NCBI GenBank assembly: GCA_020632915.1
Contig: JACKEP010000027.1
Coordinates: forward strand, 1-64,000
Length of the DNA: 64,000 nucleotides
DNA from: Alphaproteobacteria bacterium
GTDB lineage: Bacteria; Myxococcota_A; UBA796; GCA-2862545
Direction of reading: 5' to 3'
In this document: piece by piece, positions 36,390-46,077 of the stretch
How positions within the stretch are numbered: position 1 is the first letter of the stretch
How the letters are laid out: each line of letters opens with the position of its first letter
Notes under the pieces: model-generated
Told to the model about the DNA's origin: nothing
Seen by the model: the letters and a program-made list of their open reading frames with translations, nothing else
Databases searched by the model: none
Position numbers and translations under genes: made by a program

Positions 36390-36881
36390 ATGCGACACCC
36401 CTTCCGTTCCCGGCGCGGCTCGGTGCCCGTCGAGTACGTCGTCCTCGCGGGCGTGCTGGCCGGCACGGTGACCATGGGCTTCTCCCTGCCGTCCGCCTTC
36501 GGGCAGCTCCTGGTGGGCAGCCACGACCAGATGAACGAGCAGGTGACGTCGGCACGCGAGACGCGGGACGCCGGCCCGAACCTGCTCCCCAACGCCGACG
36601 GGTCCGAGGACCACAGCTACGAGGTGGTCGAGGACGTCGACCCCACAAACCCCGGTGAGGGGTGGGGCGACGACCCGTGGTCGGGCGACGACGCGGCGCA
36701 GGAAGACGACCCCGGCGCGGACGGGACCGACGACGGCGGCCAGGGGTGCAACCAGGGGCTCGGCAACGGGTCCGAGGGCTGTGACCCGGGCAACTCCAAC
36801 CAGGGGGACCCGGCGAACTCGAACGACGAGCCGTGCGGCAACGGCCGCGGCCACGGCCGCAAGGTGCGGTTCACCTTCTGA
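36390..36881 (+). CDS. Flp/TadE-like prepilin-type protein A with acidic Gly/Asn-rich domain
   Basis: A 163-aa protein with a basic leader (MRHPFRSRRG) then SVPVEY and a hydrophobic helix (VVLAGVLAGTVTMGF). The Gly followed by four residues, Glu and Tyr is the processing motif of type IVb (Flp/TadE) prepilins; a prepilin peptidase would cut after Gly10. Instead of a 40-50-aa pilin the mature part has about 100 extra residues, Asp/Gly-rich, with a Cys/Asn motif (residues of about 119-146: GCNQG, GNGSEGC, DPGNSNQGDP, SNDEP) shared with the third gene of this cluster. GAGGAGG precedes ATG 36390. Probably envelope-attached or assembled as a minor pilin. Confidence 0.7.
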   Translation: MRHPFRSRRGSVPVEYVVLAGVLAGTVTMGFSLPSAFGQLLVGSHDQMNEQVTSARETRDAGPNLLPNADGSEDHSYEVVEDVDPTNPGEGWGDDPWSGDDAAQEDDPGADGTDDGGQGCNQGLGNGSEGCDPGNSNQGDPANSNDEPCGNGRGHGRKVRFTF

Positions 36882-37011
36882 GCGTCGGGCCGCGACGCGT
36901 CGTGACGACCCCGTCGCGATCGCGCCCTCAAGCGCCCGGCGCCCGCGCCGATTGCGCCGATCCTGGACCGGGATGTGCGGCGCCAGCTGTCTCCCCGTGG
37001 GAGGAGGTCTC

Positions 37012-37773
37012 GTGGACGAAGAGGAAGAGGACCTGCCCGGACGCCCCAAGCGTCGGCTGATCCCGATCGAGTACATGGCGCTCGGTGGCATGCTCGCCGT
37101 CGTCGCGGTGGGCGGCGTCGCGTTCAGCGGCGCCTACGAGCACTTCCTGACCGTCGCCACCGAGAAGGCGTCGCGCTGCGACCGGGTGACGGGCGAGGGC
37201 TGCTCGCCGGCGCAGATGAAGAACATCTACCAGCAGCCCACCGTCGACCAGGCGCGCGTGGCCGCGATCCGCGGCATCGAGCACCCGGAGGCCGAAGAGG
37301 CGATCCGCGCCAACGTGCGCGCGTTCGTGCTCAACAAGCCGACCGAGCCGCCGTCGCGCGAGGCCAAGCAGCGCGCCCGCGCCAAGATGGCCCGCGAGCG
37401 CGCCGCCGAGATCGAGCAGGCCCGTCGGGCGAACGCCCCGCTGCCGGCGAAGTACGCCGACGGTGTGGCCGAGGACGACGCCCCGGCCGATCCGGATCAC
37501 GACTGGGCCGAGGTCGGTCCCGCCGAGGAGCCCGACGGCGACTGGACCCAGGCCCCCGAGTTCGAGGAGACCGAGGGTGCGGCCGACGACGGCGTCGCCG
37601 TGGCCGAGGACGTCTCCGACGCGCAGGCGCTCGCGCAGGCCAAGGAGGCCGCCAAGGTCAAGCGCATCGGCGAGGACGCGCCCGTGCTCCAGGCCTCGCC
37701 GGAGGAGCTCGCGCGCGAGGCCGGCTGCGCCACGCCCCGTGGGTCGTGGTGGATCGGGTTCTGGTGGATGTGA
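37012..37773 (+). CDS. Prepilin-like protein B without the cleavage Gly
   Basis: A 253-aa protein starting at GTG 37012 (GGAGGAGG just upstream; ATG 36973 is an alternative). An acidic N-terminus leads to PKRRLIPIEY and a helix (MALGGMLAVVAVGGVAF), aligning with the PVEY region of the neighbours. The residue before the cut site is Arg, not Gly, so it may be uncleaved and serve as a membrane-anchored partner. The rest is charged and helical (EAKQRARAKMARERAAEIE) then acidic, ending in a striking aromatic tail (GSWWIGFWWM). Two Cys lie near residues 57 and 63 (SRCDRVTGEGC). Confidence 0.65.
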   Translation: MDEEEEDLPGRPKRRLIPIEYMALGGMLAVVAVGGVAFSGAYEHFLTVATEKASRCDRVTGEGCSPAQMKNIYQQPTVDQARVAAIRGIEHPEAEEAIRANVRAFVLNKPTEPPSREAKQRARAKMARERAAEIEQARRANAPLPAKYADGVAEDDAPADPDHDWAEVGPAEEPDGDWTQAPEFEETEGAADDGVAVAEDVSDAQALAQAKEAAKVKRIGEDAPVLQASPEELAREAGCATPRGSWWIGFWWM

Positions 37774-37805
37774 GCCGTCGCCCCTGACCGGGGCACGAGA
37801 ACCGC

Positions 37806-37847
37806 CGCGCCGCGGCCCTGTCCGGGGTCGCGGCGCGTCTGCTTTCT
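37806..37847 (+). terminator. Intrinsic terminator after prepilin-like gene B
   Basis: A 13-bp stem (37806-37818 with 37825-37837, one G-T wobble) and 6-base loop is followed by TCTGCTTTCT. Stem core and tail closely match the terminator after the third gene of the cluster (40365-40406). Confidence 0.75.
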
Positions 37848-37982
37848 CGGTGCGCGGGTCGGTGGATCGGGCCTGCGGCACGTTCTGGCGAGGTGTACCG
37901 ATGTCGATTTCTCAGGAGCGCCGGAGCGGCCTGGGCGAGCACCGGTCAGCGGTTCGGTATCTTGAAAACAACGCCGATCCGT

Positions 37983-38013
37983 TTGTTTCGTAAACAATGC
38001 CCATTCGTATGAC
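37983..38013 (+). promoter_or_regulatory. AT-rich promoter/operator candidate upstream of the giant pilin-like gene
   Basis: The 411-bp gap before the third pilin-like gene contains a conspicuous AT-rich patch (about 37960-38012). Within it TTGTTT-CGT-AAACAA (37983-37997) is a perfect 6-bp-arm palindrome, followed by TATGAC (38008-38013), a plausible -10. The spacing to TTGTTT as -35 is 19 bases. Transcripts would have a leader of about 170 bases. Confidence 0.4.
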
Positions 38014-38184
38014 ACCGGGTACCGCCGGCTTGCCGATACCGGAAGCGCGACCCGAAAGTTTGTCTGCAGGCCCATTTTCACCGCCCGATGAACGGGACGC
38101 GTCGACTCGGCCCTCGTGCATTCCCCGTGGATCGCGATCTGGCTGAGCCCACGACGTTGTCCATCGACATCCACGGAGTACGAC

Positions 38185-40329
<2,145 letters not shown>

Positions 40330-40364
40330 TCCGACCGCCCCCGCCTCGTGCGGGGACGGCCCTG

Positions 40365-40406
40365 CCGCCGCGGCACCTTCGGGTGTCGCGGCGGTTCCGC
40401 TTTCTC
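40365..40406 (+). terminator. Intrinsic terminator after the giant pilin-like gene
   Basis: A 13-bp stem (40365-40377 with 40382-40394, one G-T wobble) closed by a TTCG tetraloop, then TTCCGCTTTCTC. It is strongly similar to the terminator at 37806-37847, including the GCTTTCTCG tail, and ends the cluster before uvrC. Confidence 0.8.
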
Positions 40407-40457
40407 GACCGTCCGCGACCCTGCTGCCCCGGCGCGGACCGGTGTTAGGCCTCGGCG

Positions 40458-42296
40458 ATGAGCCGCCTCGACGATCTCGCTGCCGACCTGCCCACCACCC
40501 CTGGCGTCTACCTGTTCAAGGACCGCAAGGGGCGGGTGATCTACGTGGGCAAGGCGATCAACCTGCGCGCCCGCGTGAAGCAGTACCTGTCCGGTCAGGA
40601 CGCGCGGCAGATGGTGCCGTTCCTGGTGCATGCGGCCGGCGACCTCGAGGTGGTGCTCACCACCACCGAGAAGGAGGCGCTGCTCCTCGAGAACACGCTG
40701 ATCAAGAAGCACCGGCCGCGGTTCAACGTCAAGCTGCGCGACGACAGCAACTTCCTGCACCTGCGGCTCGACCTGTCGGAGAAGTGGCCCCGCTACCGCC
40801 TGGTGCGCGCCATCGGCGACGACGGCGCCCGCTACTTCGGCCCCTACGCGAGCGCCCAGAAGGCCCGCCACACGCTCGCGTTCCTGCAGCGCATCTTCCC
40901 CCTGCGCACGTGCACCGATGCCACGCTGCGGTCCCGCAAGCGGCCGTGCCTGCTCCACCAGATGGGTCGGTGCGTCGCGCCGTGCGTCGACCTCGTGCAG
41001 CCCGCCGCCTACCAGCGCATCGCGGAGGACTCGACGGCGCTGCTCGAGGGGCGCGTGCGCGGCGTCGTCGGTGCGCTGGAGCAGCGGATGCACGGCGAGG
41101 CCGATCGCGAGAACTTCGAGGAGGCGGCCCGCCTGCGCGACCTGATCGCCTCGATCCGCGCCACCGTCGAGCGCCAGCAGGTGGTCGATCCCCGCCTGTC
41201 CGACCGCGACGTGTGGGGACTGCACCGCGAGGGCTACCGCGCCGGCGTCACCATCCTTCCCGTGCGCGAGGGCGTGATGACCGAGCCGCTGTCCCGCGTG
41301 GTGCAGGGCGTGGTGGAGGACGACGACGAGCTGCTGTCGTCGCTGCTCAACAACGCCTACCAGGAGGGCACGCCCATCCCGGGCGAGATCCTGGTGCCCT
41401 TCCTGCCGTCGGACCACGCCGCCCTCGAGGAGCTGCTCACCGAGCGCCGCGGCCGCAAGGTGGTGCTGCACAAGCCCGAGCGCGGCAACAAGGTGCGGCT
41501 GGTCACCATGGCCACGTCGAACGCGGCGGCCCGTCTGGCGGCGGCGTCCGACGAGGAGACGCAGCGGCGTGAGGCGCTGGCGGCGGTGGCCGAGCTCGTG
41601 GGTCTCGACCACCCGCCCGCGCGGATGGAGTGCTTCGACAACTCGCACCTGGCGGGCACCAACCCGGTCAGCGCCATGGCCGTGTTCCTCGACGGCAAGC
41701 CCGCGCGCGCCGAGTACCGCCGCTACCGCATCAAGCAGGCGATGGGCGGCGACGACTACGGCGGGATGCGCGAGGTGCTCACCCGACGGCTCACCCGGGG
41801 CCTGGAGTCGGGGGAGCTGCCCGACCTGCTCGTGATCGACGGCGGCAAGGGACAGGTCGGCGTGGCGGCGGCCGTCCTGTCCGATCTCGGCATCGACGAC
41901 CTGCCGATGGTGGGCATCTCCAAGCCCCGCACCGAGCACGCCCGCGGTGAGCGGGCGGCCACCGACAAGCTCGTGCTGCCGGGCGTCAAGGACCCCATCC
42001 GCGTCTCGCCCAACCACCCCGGCCTGCGCATGCTCCAGCACCTGCGCGACCAGACCCACGACCACGTCGTGGGCTACCAGCGCAAGGTCCGCCAGAAGAA
42101 GACGCTGCGCAGCGCGCTCGAGGGCATCCCGGGCGTCGGTCCGTCACGACGTCGCGCGCTGCTGACCGAGCTCGGGTCGGTGGCGGGGGTGGCCGCCGCC
42201 GACGTCGACACGCTCGCGGCGGTGCCGGGCATCGGGCCGTCGCTCGCCGCCCACATCCACGCCACGCTCCACCCGTCGACCCCGTCGAAGGGGTGA
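40458..42296 (+). CDS. uvrC: Excinuclease ABC subunit C
   Basis: The 612-aa nuclease makes both incisions in UvrABC nucleotide excision repair. It has the N-terminal GIY-YIG domain (PGVYLFKDRKGRVIYVGKA, about 16-35), a Cys cluster (CTDATLRSRKRPC...C...C) typical of many UvrC, a UVR motif near residue 215 (DRENFEEAARLRDLI), the UvrC RNase H-like endonuclease domain (ECFDNSHLAGT, VIDGGKGQV) and two C-terminal helix-hairpin-helix motifs. Length is typical. ATG 40458 follows the terminator of the preceding cluster by 51 bases. Confidence 0.96.
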   Translation: MSRLDDLAADLPTTPGVYLFKDRKGRVIYVGKAINLRARVKQYLSGQDARQMVPFLVHAAGDLEVVLTTTEKEALLLENTLIKKHRPRFNVKLRDDSNFLHLRLDLSEKWPRYRLVRAIGDDGARYFGPYASAQKARHTLAFLQRIFPLRTCTDATLRSRKRPCLLHQMGRCVAPCVDLVQPAAYQRIAEDSTALLEGRVRGVVGALEQRMHGEADRENFEEAARLRDLIASIRATVERQQVVDPRLSDRDVWGLHREGYRAGVTILPVREGVMTEPLSRVVQGVVEDDDELLSSLLNNAYQEGTPIPGEILVPFLPSDHAALEELLTERRGRKVVLHKPERGNKVRLVTMATSNAAARLAAASDEETQRREALAAVAELVGLDHPPARMECFDNSHLAGTNPVSAMAVFLDGKPARAEYRRYRIKQAMGGDDYGGMREVLTRRLTRGLESGELPDLLVIDGGKGQVGVAAAVLSDLGIDDLPMVGISKPRTEHARGERAATDKLVLPGVKDPIRVSPNHPGLRMLQHLRDQTHDHVVGYQRKVRQKKTLRSALEGIPGVGPSRRRALLTELGSVAGVAAADVDTLAAVPGIGPSLAAHIHATLHPSTPSKG

Positions 42297-42320
42297 GCGG
42301 GCGCTGGCGCGGCGCGCGGA

Positions 42321-43049
42321 TCAGAGCGTGAGCACGTCAGCGTGCAGCTTGGTGGCCTCGGGGGCGCCGGCGTCGTTCAGCACGCGGGCGACGAGGCCCA
42401 CCGAGCGGCGGTGCGACTTCCAGGCCTCGATGGCGCGGGCGTTGCGCTCCGCACCCTCGACGTCGAGCTCGAGCGCGTCGTGCAGGGAGCGCACGTAGGC
42501 CCCCCACAGGCGGCGGTGCAGGTCTTCCAGGCGACCGATCTCGTCGCGCTCGACGCGCACCTGGAACGTGAAGCCACGCTGGCGGGCCCGGGCGCTGCGC
42601 TGGCCCTCGTCGGGGACGAGGTCGGGCGCGGCGCGGCGGATCTCCTGGTAGGCGTGGTGGGCGTGCTGCCCCGCGAACCAGGTGCCGCTGCCGGCGTAGA
42701 TGCCGAAGGCGCCGGTGACGCCGGACGCGGTCTGCGCGATCTCGGTGCCGAAGACGCCGAGGTCGAGGCTGGGGCGCGGCACGAAGGCGACGCTGACCAC
42801 GTCGAAGGCGTCCTCCTCGACCACGAAGGCACGGAACTCGCCGATGCGACCGACACGGTCCCGGCGGGCGCGCACGAGGCGGCCGCCGTCCATCGACTGG
42901 GTAGTGGGCAGGCCGTCGATGCGCACCGGGGCCAGACCCACGTGGGCCAGACGCACGGCGCTCTCGCCGACGAGCGGCACGAACGGGCTCTCCGGGCGGT
43001 TGGACGTGGTCCCCTGGGGCCGGAGGTTGAAGCGGTCGAGCTGCGTCAT
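42321..43049 (-). CDS. Unknown soluble protein, weakly bilin-reductase-like
   Basis: A 242-aa protein; ATG 43049 has GAGG five bases upstream on its strand. It has no signal peptide. The middle (EFRAFVVEEDAFDVVSVAF, then VPRPSLDLGVFGTEI) recalls the strand preceding the substrate pocket in ferredoxin-dependent bilin reductases (pattern P-x-x-D-x-P-V-F-G), and the total length fits that family, but the C-terminal half is not recognisable. This is a by-eye impression only. It converges with uvrC and follows the rifampicin-phosphotransferase-like gene on the same strand, so the two may be co-transcribed. Confidence 0.45.
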   Translation of the reverse strand: MTQLDRFNLRPQGTTSNRPESPFVPLVGESAVRLAHVGLAPVRIDGLPTTQSMDGGRLVRARRDRVGRIGEFRAFVVEEDAFDVVSVAFVPRPSLDLGVFGTEIAQTASGVTGAFGIYAGSGTWFAGQHAHHAYQEIRRAAPDLVPDEGQRSARARQRGFTFQVRVERDEIGRLEDLHRRLWGAYVRSLHDALELDVEGAERNARAIEAWKSHRRSVGLVARVLNDAGAPEATKLHADVLTL

Positions 43050-43066
43050 GGCATCCTCGTCGACTC

Positions 43067-43095
43067 GGGTACGGTGAACCAGGAGAGGCGTACCC
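43067..43095. promoter_or_regulatory. Inverted repeat upstream of the unknown gene
   Basis: GGGTACG (43067-43073) and CGTACCC (43089-43095) are perfect 7-bp arms 15 bases apart, 18 bases upstream of ATG 43049. A candidate operator or leader hairpin. Confidence 0.35.
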
Positions 43096-43173
43096 TCACG
43101 CTGGATGCATCGGTCCAGACGGCGTCCCCCTTGAACCAAACCCACCTGCGTGGAGGAAATCGACAGCCGTTGC

Positions 43174-45762
43174 TCAGTCGCCGGGCGGGTGCCGCCACAC
43201 GAGGCCCCGCGTGCCGTCGACGGTCAGACGCTCTCCGGTGGTGATCTGACGGCCGACGCCCGGCACGTCCGCCACCATCGGCACGCCGTACTCGCGGGCC
43301 ACGACGGCGCCGTGGGACAGGGCTCCGCCCAGCTCGACGACGACGGCGCCCGCGACCCTGAGCAGCGGGGTCCAGCTCGGATCGAGGGCGTGCGTCACCA
43401 GCACCTCGCCCGGCTGCAGCGTCGCGGCCTCGTCGACGGAGGCGAGCACCCGCGCCGGGCCTTCGTGGCGTCCGGGGCTGGTGCCGTGGCCCTGGAGGCG
43501 CCGGCCGAGCGCAGCAGGCACGTCCTGCCCGGACAGGACCACCGGGGGCTGGTGCGCCGACGCACGGGCATGCGCGTTCCGGCGGCGCGCCAGGGTGGGG
43601 CGGAGGTCGCCGCACGTGCCCTCGACCGCGGCGACCACCTCGGGCCAGGCGAGGAACGCCAGGTCGTCGACGCTGTCGAGGTCCCCGCGGGCCACCAGGG
43701 TGGCACCCAGCGCGCGCAGCGTGGTGGCCAGGGCGTCTGTGATGCGGTCGAAGGCGTCGCGCTGGTTCTCGCGCAGCAGCAGGTAGCGGCGCGTGTACCA
43801 CACCAGCGCCATCAGCACGGGCAGGCCCAGCGCCGGGGCGTCGCGCGCGACCTCGGCCAGGGCGGCGTCGGCGTCGGCGGCGCGGCGGGCCGCGGACACG
43901 TCCGGGTCGACCGGATCCGCGCGTGCTGCGCGCAGCAGCGGCACCAGCCGATCGGGGTGGGTGCGCCAGCGCGGCGACCACACCTCCCAGCTGGCGGTGG
44001 CGCGGTGGCCGTGGGTGGCGAGGAACGCGGCGAGCGCGTCGGCGAAGGCGGTGGACACGGGCGTGCCGGCGGCGAGGTGCCCGAGGTCTCCCGGTGCGGC
44101 GGCGCGGGCGAGGTGCCAGAGCGCCCGGTTCGCGACGAGCGTGGCGTTGCCGGGCGGGCTCACGGCGAGGGCAGCGTGCAGCGCGGCGGCGCGTGTGGGC
44201 AGCGCGGCGTCGAGCGCGCCCCGCAACCCCTGCCAGCAGAGGTTGGCGAACAGCAGGCTTGTCACGTGCACCCCGACGTAGGCCTGCACGAGGGCGACGA
44301 GCTCCGTCACCCGGGCGACGGCGTCCCGGGGGTCGGCGGGCGCTGGGCCCAGCCGGGCGAGGGTGCGCTGCGCACGGGCGTCGAAGGCCTGCCACGCGGA
44401 CGGGTTGGTCGCAGGGTTCCACGCGAACCGCGTCCAGCGTCGCTCCTGCCACGTCTCCGACAGCAGCGACGCCAGCACCCGCAGGTCGGGGAGGGCGGCG
44501 TGCCGGCCCCGCCAGGCCCGCGCCTCGTCTGGGCCGAGCAGCTCTGCCAGGAACCCGGGCAGCGGCGCGCCGGGGAGCTTGAACATCAGGTGACGGAAGA
44601 CGGTGGCGTTGACGTAGGGGCGCCCGTCGACGAGCTGAAGCGCCGGGCCGCCGCCGAGCCAGGCGTCCTGGGTGCGGGGGTAGGCGATGAACCACGCGAG
44701 GACGGGCGCGACGAGCGACCAGCCGAGCGGGGTAGCGGGTTCGTGCCACCGCTCGCCCACGAAGCGACGGGTCCACAGCACGGGCTGCGCCGACGGCGGC
44801 GTGGATCGCGCGGTGATCGGGCGCGCCTGCACCACCACGAAGCGACCGTCGGCGGTCCGCGTCCACTCCACGTCCTGCGGCGCGCCCAACGCCCGCTCCA
44901 GCTTGAGCCCGAGGCGCGCGAGCGCGAGGACGCCGTCTGTGTCGAGCACGTCGCGACCGTGCAGGCGTGCCGGCAGCGGCACGCACGGGCCGCCGTCGGG
45001 CGGGGTCCACATCGCCTGGACCGGCGGGTCGGCCGACGTCACCGCCAGCTCCAGCCGGGACCGCAGCCGCAGCAGGCCGCGCGGCAGGCGACGCGGACGA
45101 CGCACCACCCACGCCTGCGGGGTGGCCCGACCGCTGACCAGCGCCTCGCCCAGGCCCCACACCGCCTCGACCACCAGCTCCCGCCAGCTGCCGGTGAGCG
45201 GATGGGTCGTGAACATCACGCCGGCCGACGTCGTCGGCACCATCGCCTGCACCAGGACCGCCATCTCGTCGGGCTGCGGTGGGCCCCCCCGGTAGACGAT
45301 CGCAGCATCCGTGTACAAGCTGGACCAGACCTGCCGCACCGCGGCGCCGAGCGTCTCGTCGGTCACCCCGAGCACCGACGTGTACATCCCGGCATGCGCG
45401 TGTGCGGCGCCGTCCTCTCCCCGGGCCGACGACCGCACCGCGAGCCGACCCCCCGGACCCCCCAGGCGCGCGGCGCGTGCGGCCCACGTGGCCGTCCACC
45501 CCGTCGGCAGCGGCAGGTCCCGCAGCAGCGCCCGCCACGCCGCAGGCGATCGCGGCGCCTCCACGTCCACCCCGGCCGCCGCGAGCGCGGCCGGCACCAC
45601 GGAGCATGGAATGACGAAGCCCTCGGGCACCGGCAGGCCCGCTGCGCGCACCCGCGCCAGCGCCGCCGCCTTGCCTCCCACCACGGCACGGTCCTGGCAC
45701 ACCGCGTCGTCCAGTCCCACGAACAGCGGCGTCGAAGCCGGCTCGACGTCGGGTGACCTCAC
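43174..45762 (-). CDS. Rifampicin phosphotransferase-like / PEP-synthase-family enzyme
   Basis: The 862-aa protein has the three-part order of dikinase-type antibiotic phosphotransferases: an N-terminal pyruvate-phosphate-dikinase ATP-grasp domain (about 1-320; KAAALARVRAAGLPVPEGFV, AVRSSARGED, DVEWTRTADG), a long helical middle domain (about 330-745), and a C-terminal swivelling phosphohistidine domain with GGALSHGAVVAREYGVPMV (catalytic His817). Rph enzymes (about 865 aa) split ATP and phosphorylate rifampicin; this match in length and order supports Rph-like chemistry, but many relatives act on unknown substrates. GTG 45762 is used as the start; no strong Shine-Dalgarno is visible. Confidence 0.78.
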   Translation of the reverse strand: MRSPDVEPASTPLFVGLDDAVCQDRAVVGGKAAALARVRAAGLPVPEGFVIPCSVVPAALAAAGVDVEAPRSPAAWRALLRDLPLPTGWTATWAARAARLGGPGGRLAVRSSARGEDGAAHAHAGMYTSVLGVTDETLGAAVRQVWSSLYTDAAIVYRGGPPQPDEMAVLVQAMVPTTSAGVMFTTHPLTGSWRELVVEAVWGLGEALVSGRATPQAWVVRRPRRLPRGLLRLRSRLELAVTSADPPVQAMWTPPDGGPCVPLPARLHGRDVLDTDGVLALARLGLKLERALGAPQDVEWTRTADGRFVVVQARPITARSTPPSAQPVLWTRRFVGERWHEPATPLGWSLVAPVLAWFIAYPRTQDAWLGGGPALQLVDGRPYVNATVFRHLMFKLPGAPLPGFLAELLGPDEARAWRGRHAALPDLRVLASLLSETWQERRWTRFAWNPATNPSAWQAFDARAQRTLARLGPAPADPRDAVARVTELVALVQAYVGVHVTSLLFANLCWQGLRGALDAALPTRAAALHAALAVSPPGNATLVANRALWHLARAAAPGDLGHLAAGTPVSTAFADALAAFLATHGHRATASWEVWSPRWRTHPDRLVPLLRAARADPVDPDVSAARRAADADAALAEVARDAPALGLPVLMALVWYTRRYLLLRENQRDAFDRITDALATTLRALGATLVARGDLDSVDDLAFLAWPEVVAAVEGTCGDLRPTLARRRNAHARASAHQPPVVLSGQDVPAALGRRLQGHGTSPGRHEGPARVLASVDEAATLQPGEVLVTHALDPSWTPLLRVAGAVVVELGGALSHGAVVAREYGVPMVADVPGVGRQITTGERLTVDGTRGLVWRHPPGD

Positions 45763-45814
45763 GCGACGATCCCGTCACGATGCGCATTCACGACGGCTGG
45801 CTCCGCGTTCTGCC

Positions 45815-45843
45815 TTGACAGCGTACGCACCATCCGTAACAGT
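45815..45843 (+). promoter_or_regulatory. Sigma-70-type promoter candidate for the XPB helicase operon
   Basis: TTGACA (45815-45820) followed after 16-17 bases by TAACAG/AACAGT. It lies in the 315-bp divergent gap between the Rph-like gene and the helicase; transcripts would carry a leader of about 230 bases. A hairpin GGCGT/ACGCC (45882-45897) lies in that leader. The remaining gap shows nothing else definite. Confidence 0.45.
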
Positions 45844-46077
45844 GCGCTCAGCAGAGCGACTTGGGGTGTCGGCCTGCGCCGGGCGTGAGCTAACGCCGAG
45901 ACGCCCCAGGGAAGCCTCTCGCTGCCTCGCTCGAGACCGCCAGGGGGATCGCCCCTTTGCGCCACGATTGCATCTCCCCGAGGAGACCAGGTTCGCGTCA
46001 GGGGCCCAGGTGAGGGTCCGGCGTGGAGTTGTCTCTGACGGTACGAGGAGGACCGCCCTGATGGTCCTGTCGGACGC

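Noticed and set aside
37873..37890. Sigma-54-like GG...GC pattern upstream of the giant pilin-like gene
   Set aside because: Spacing between GG and GC is 9 rather than 10 and the TTGC box is absent.
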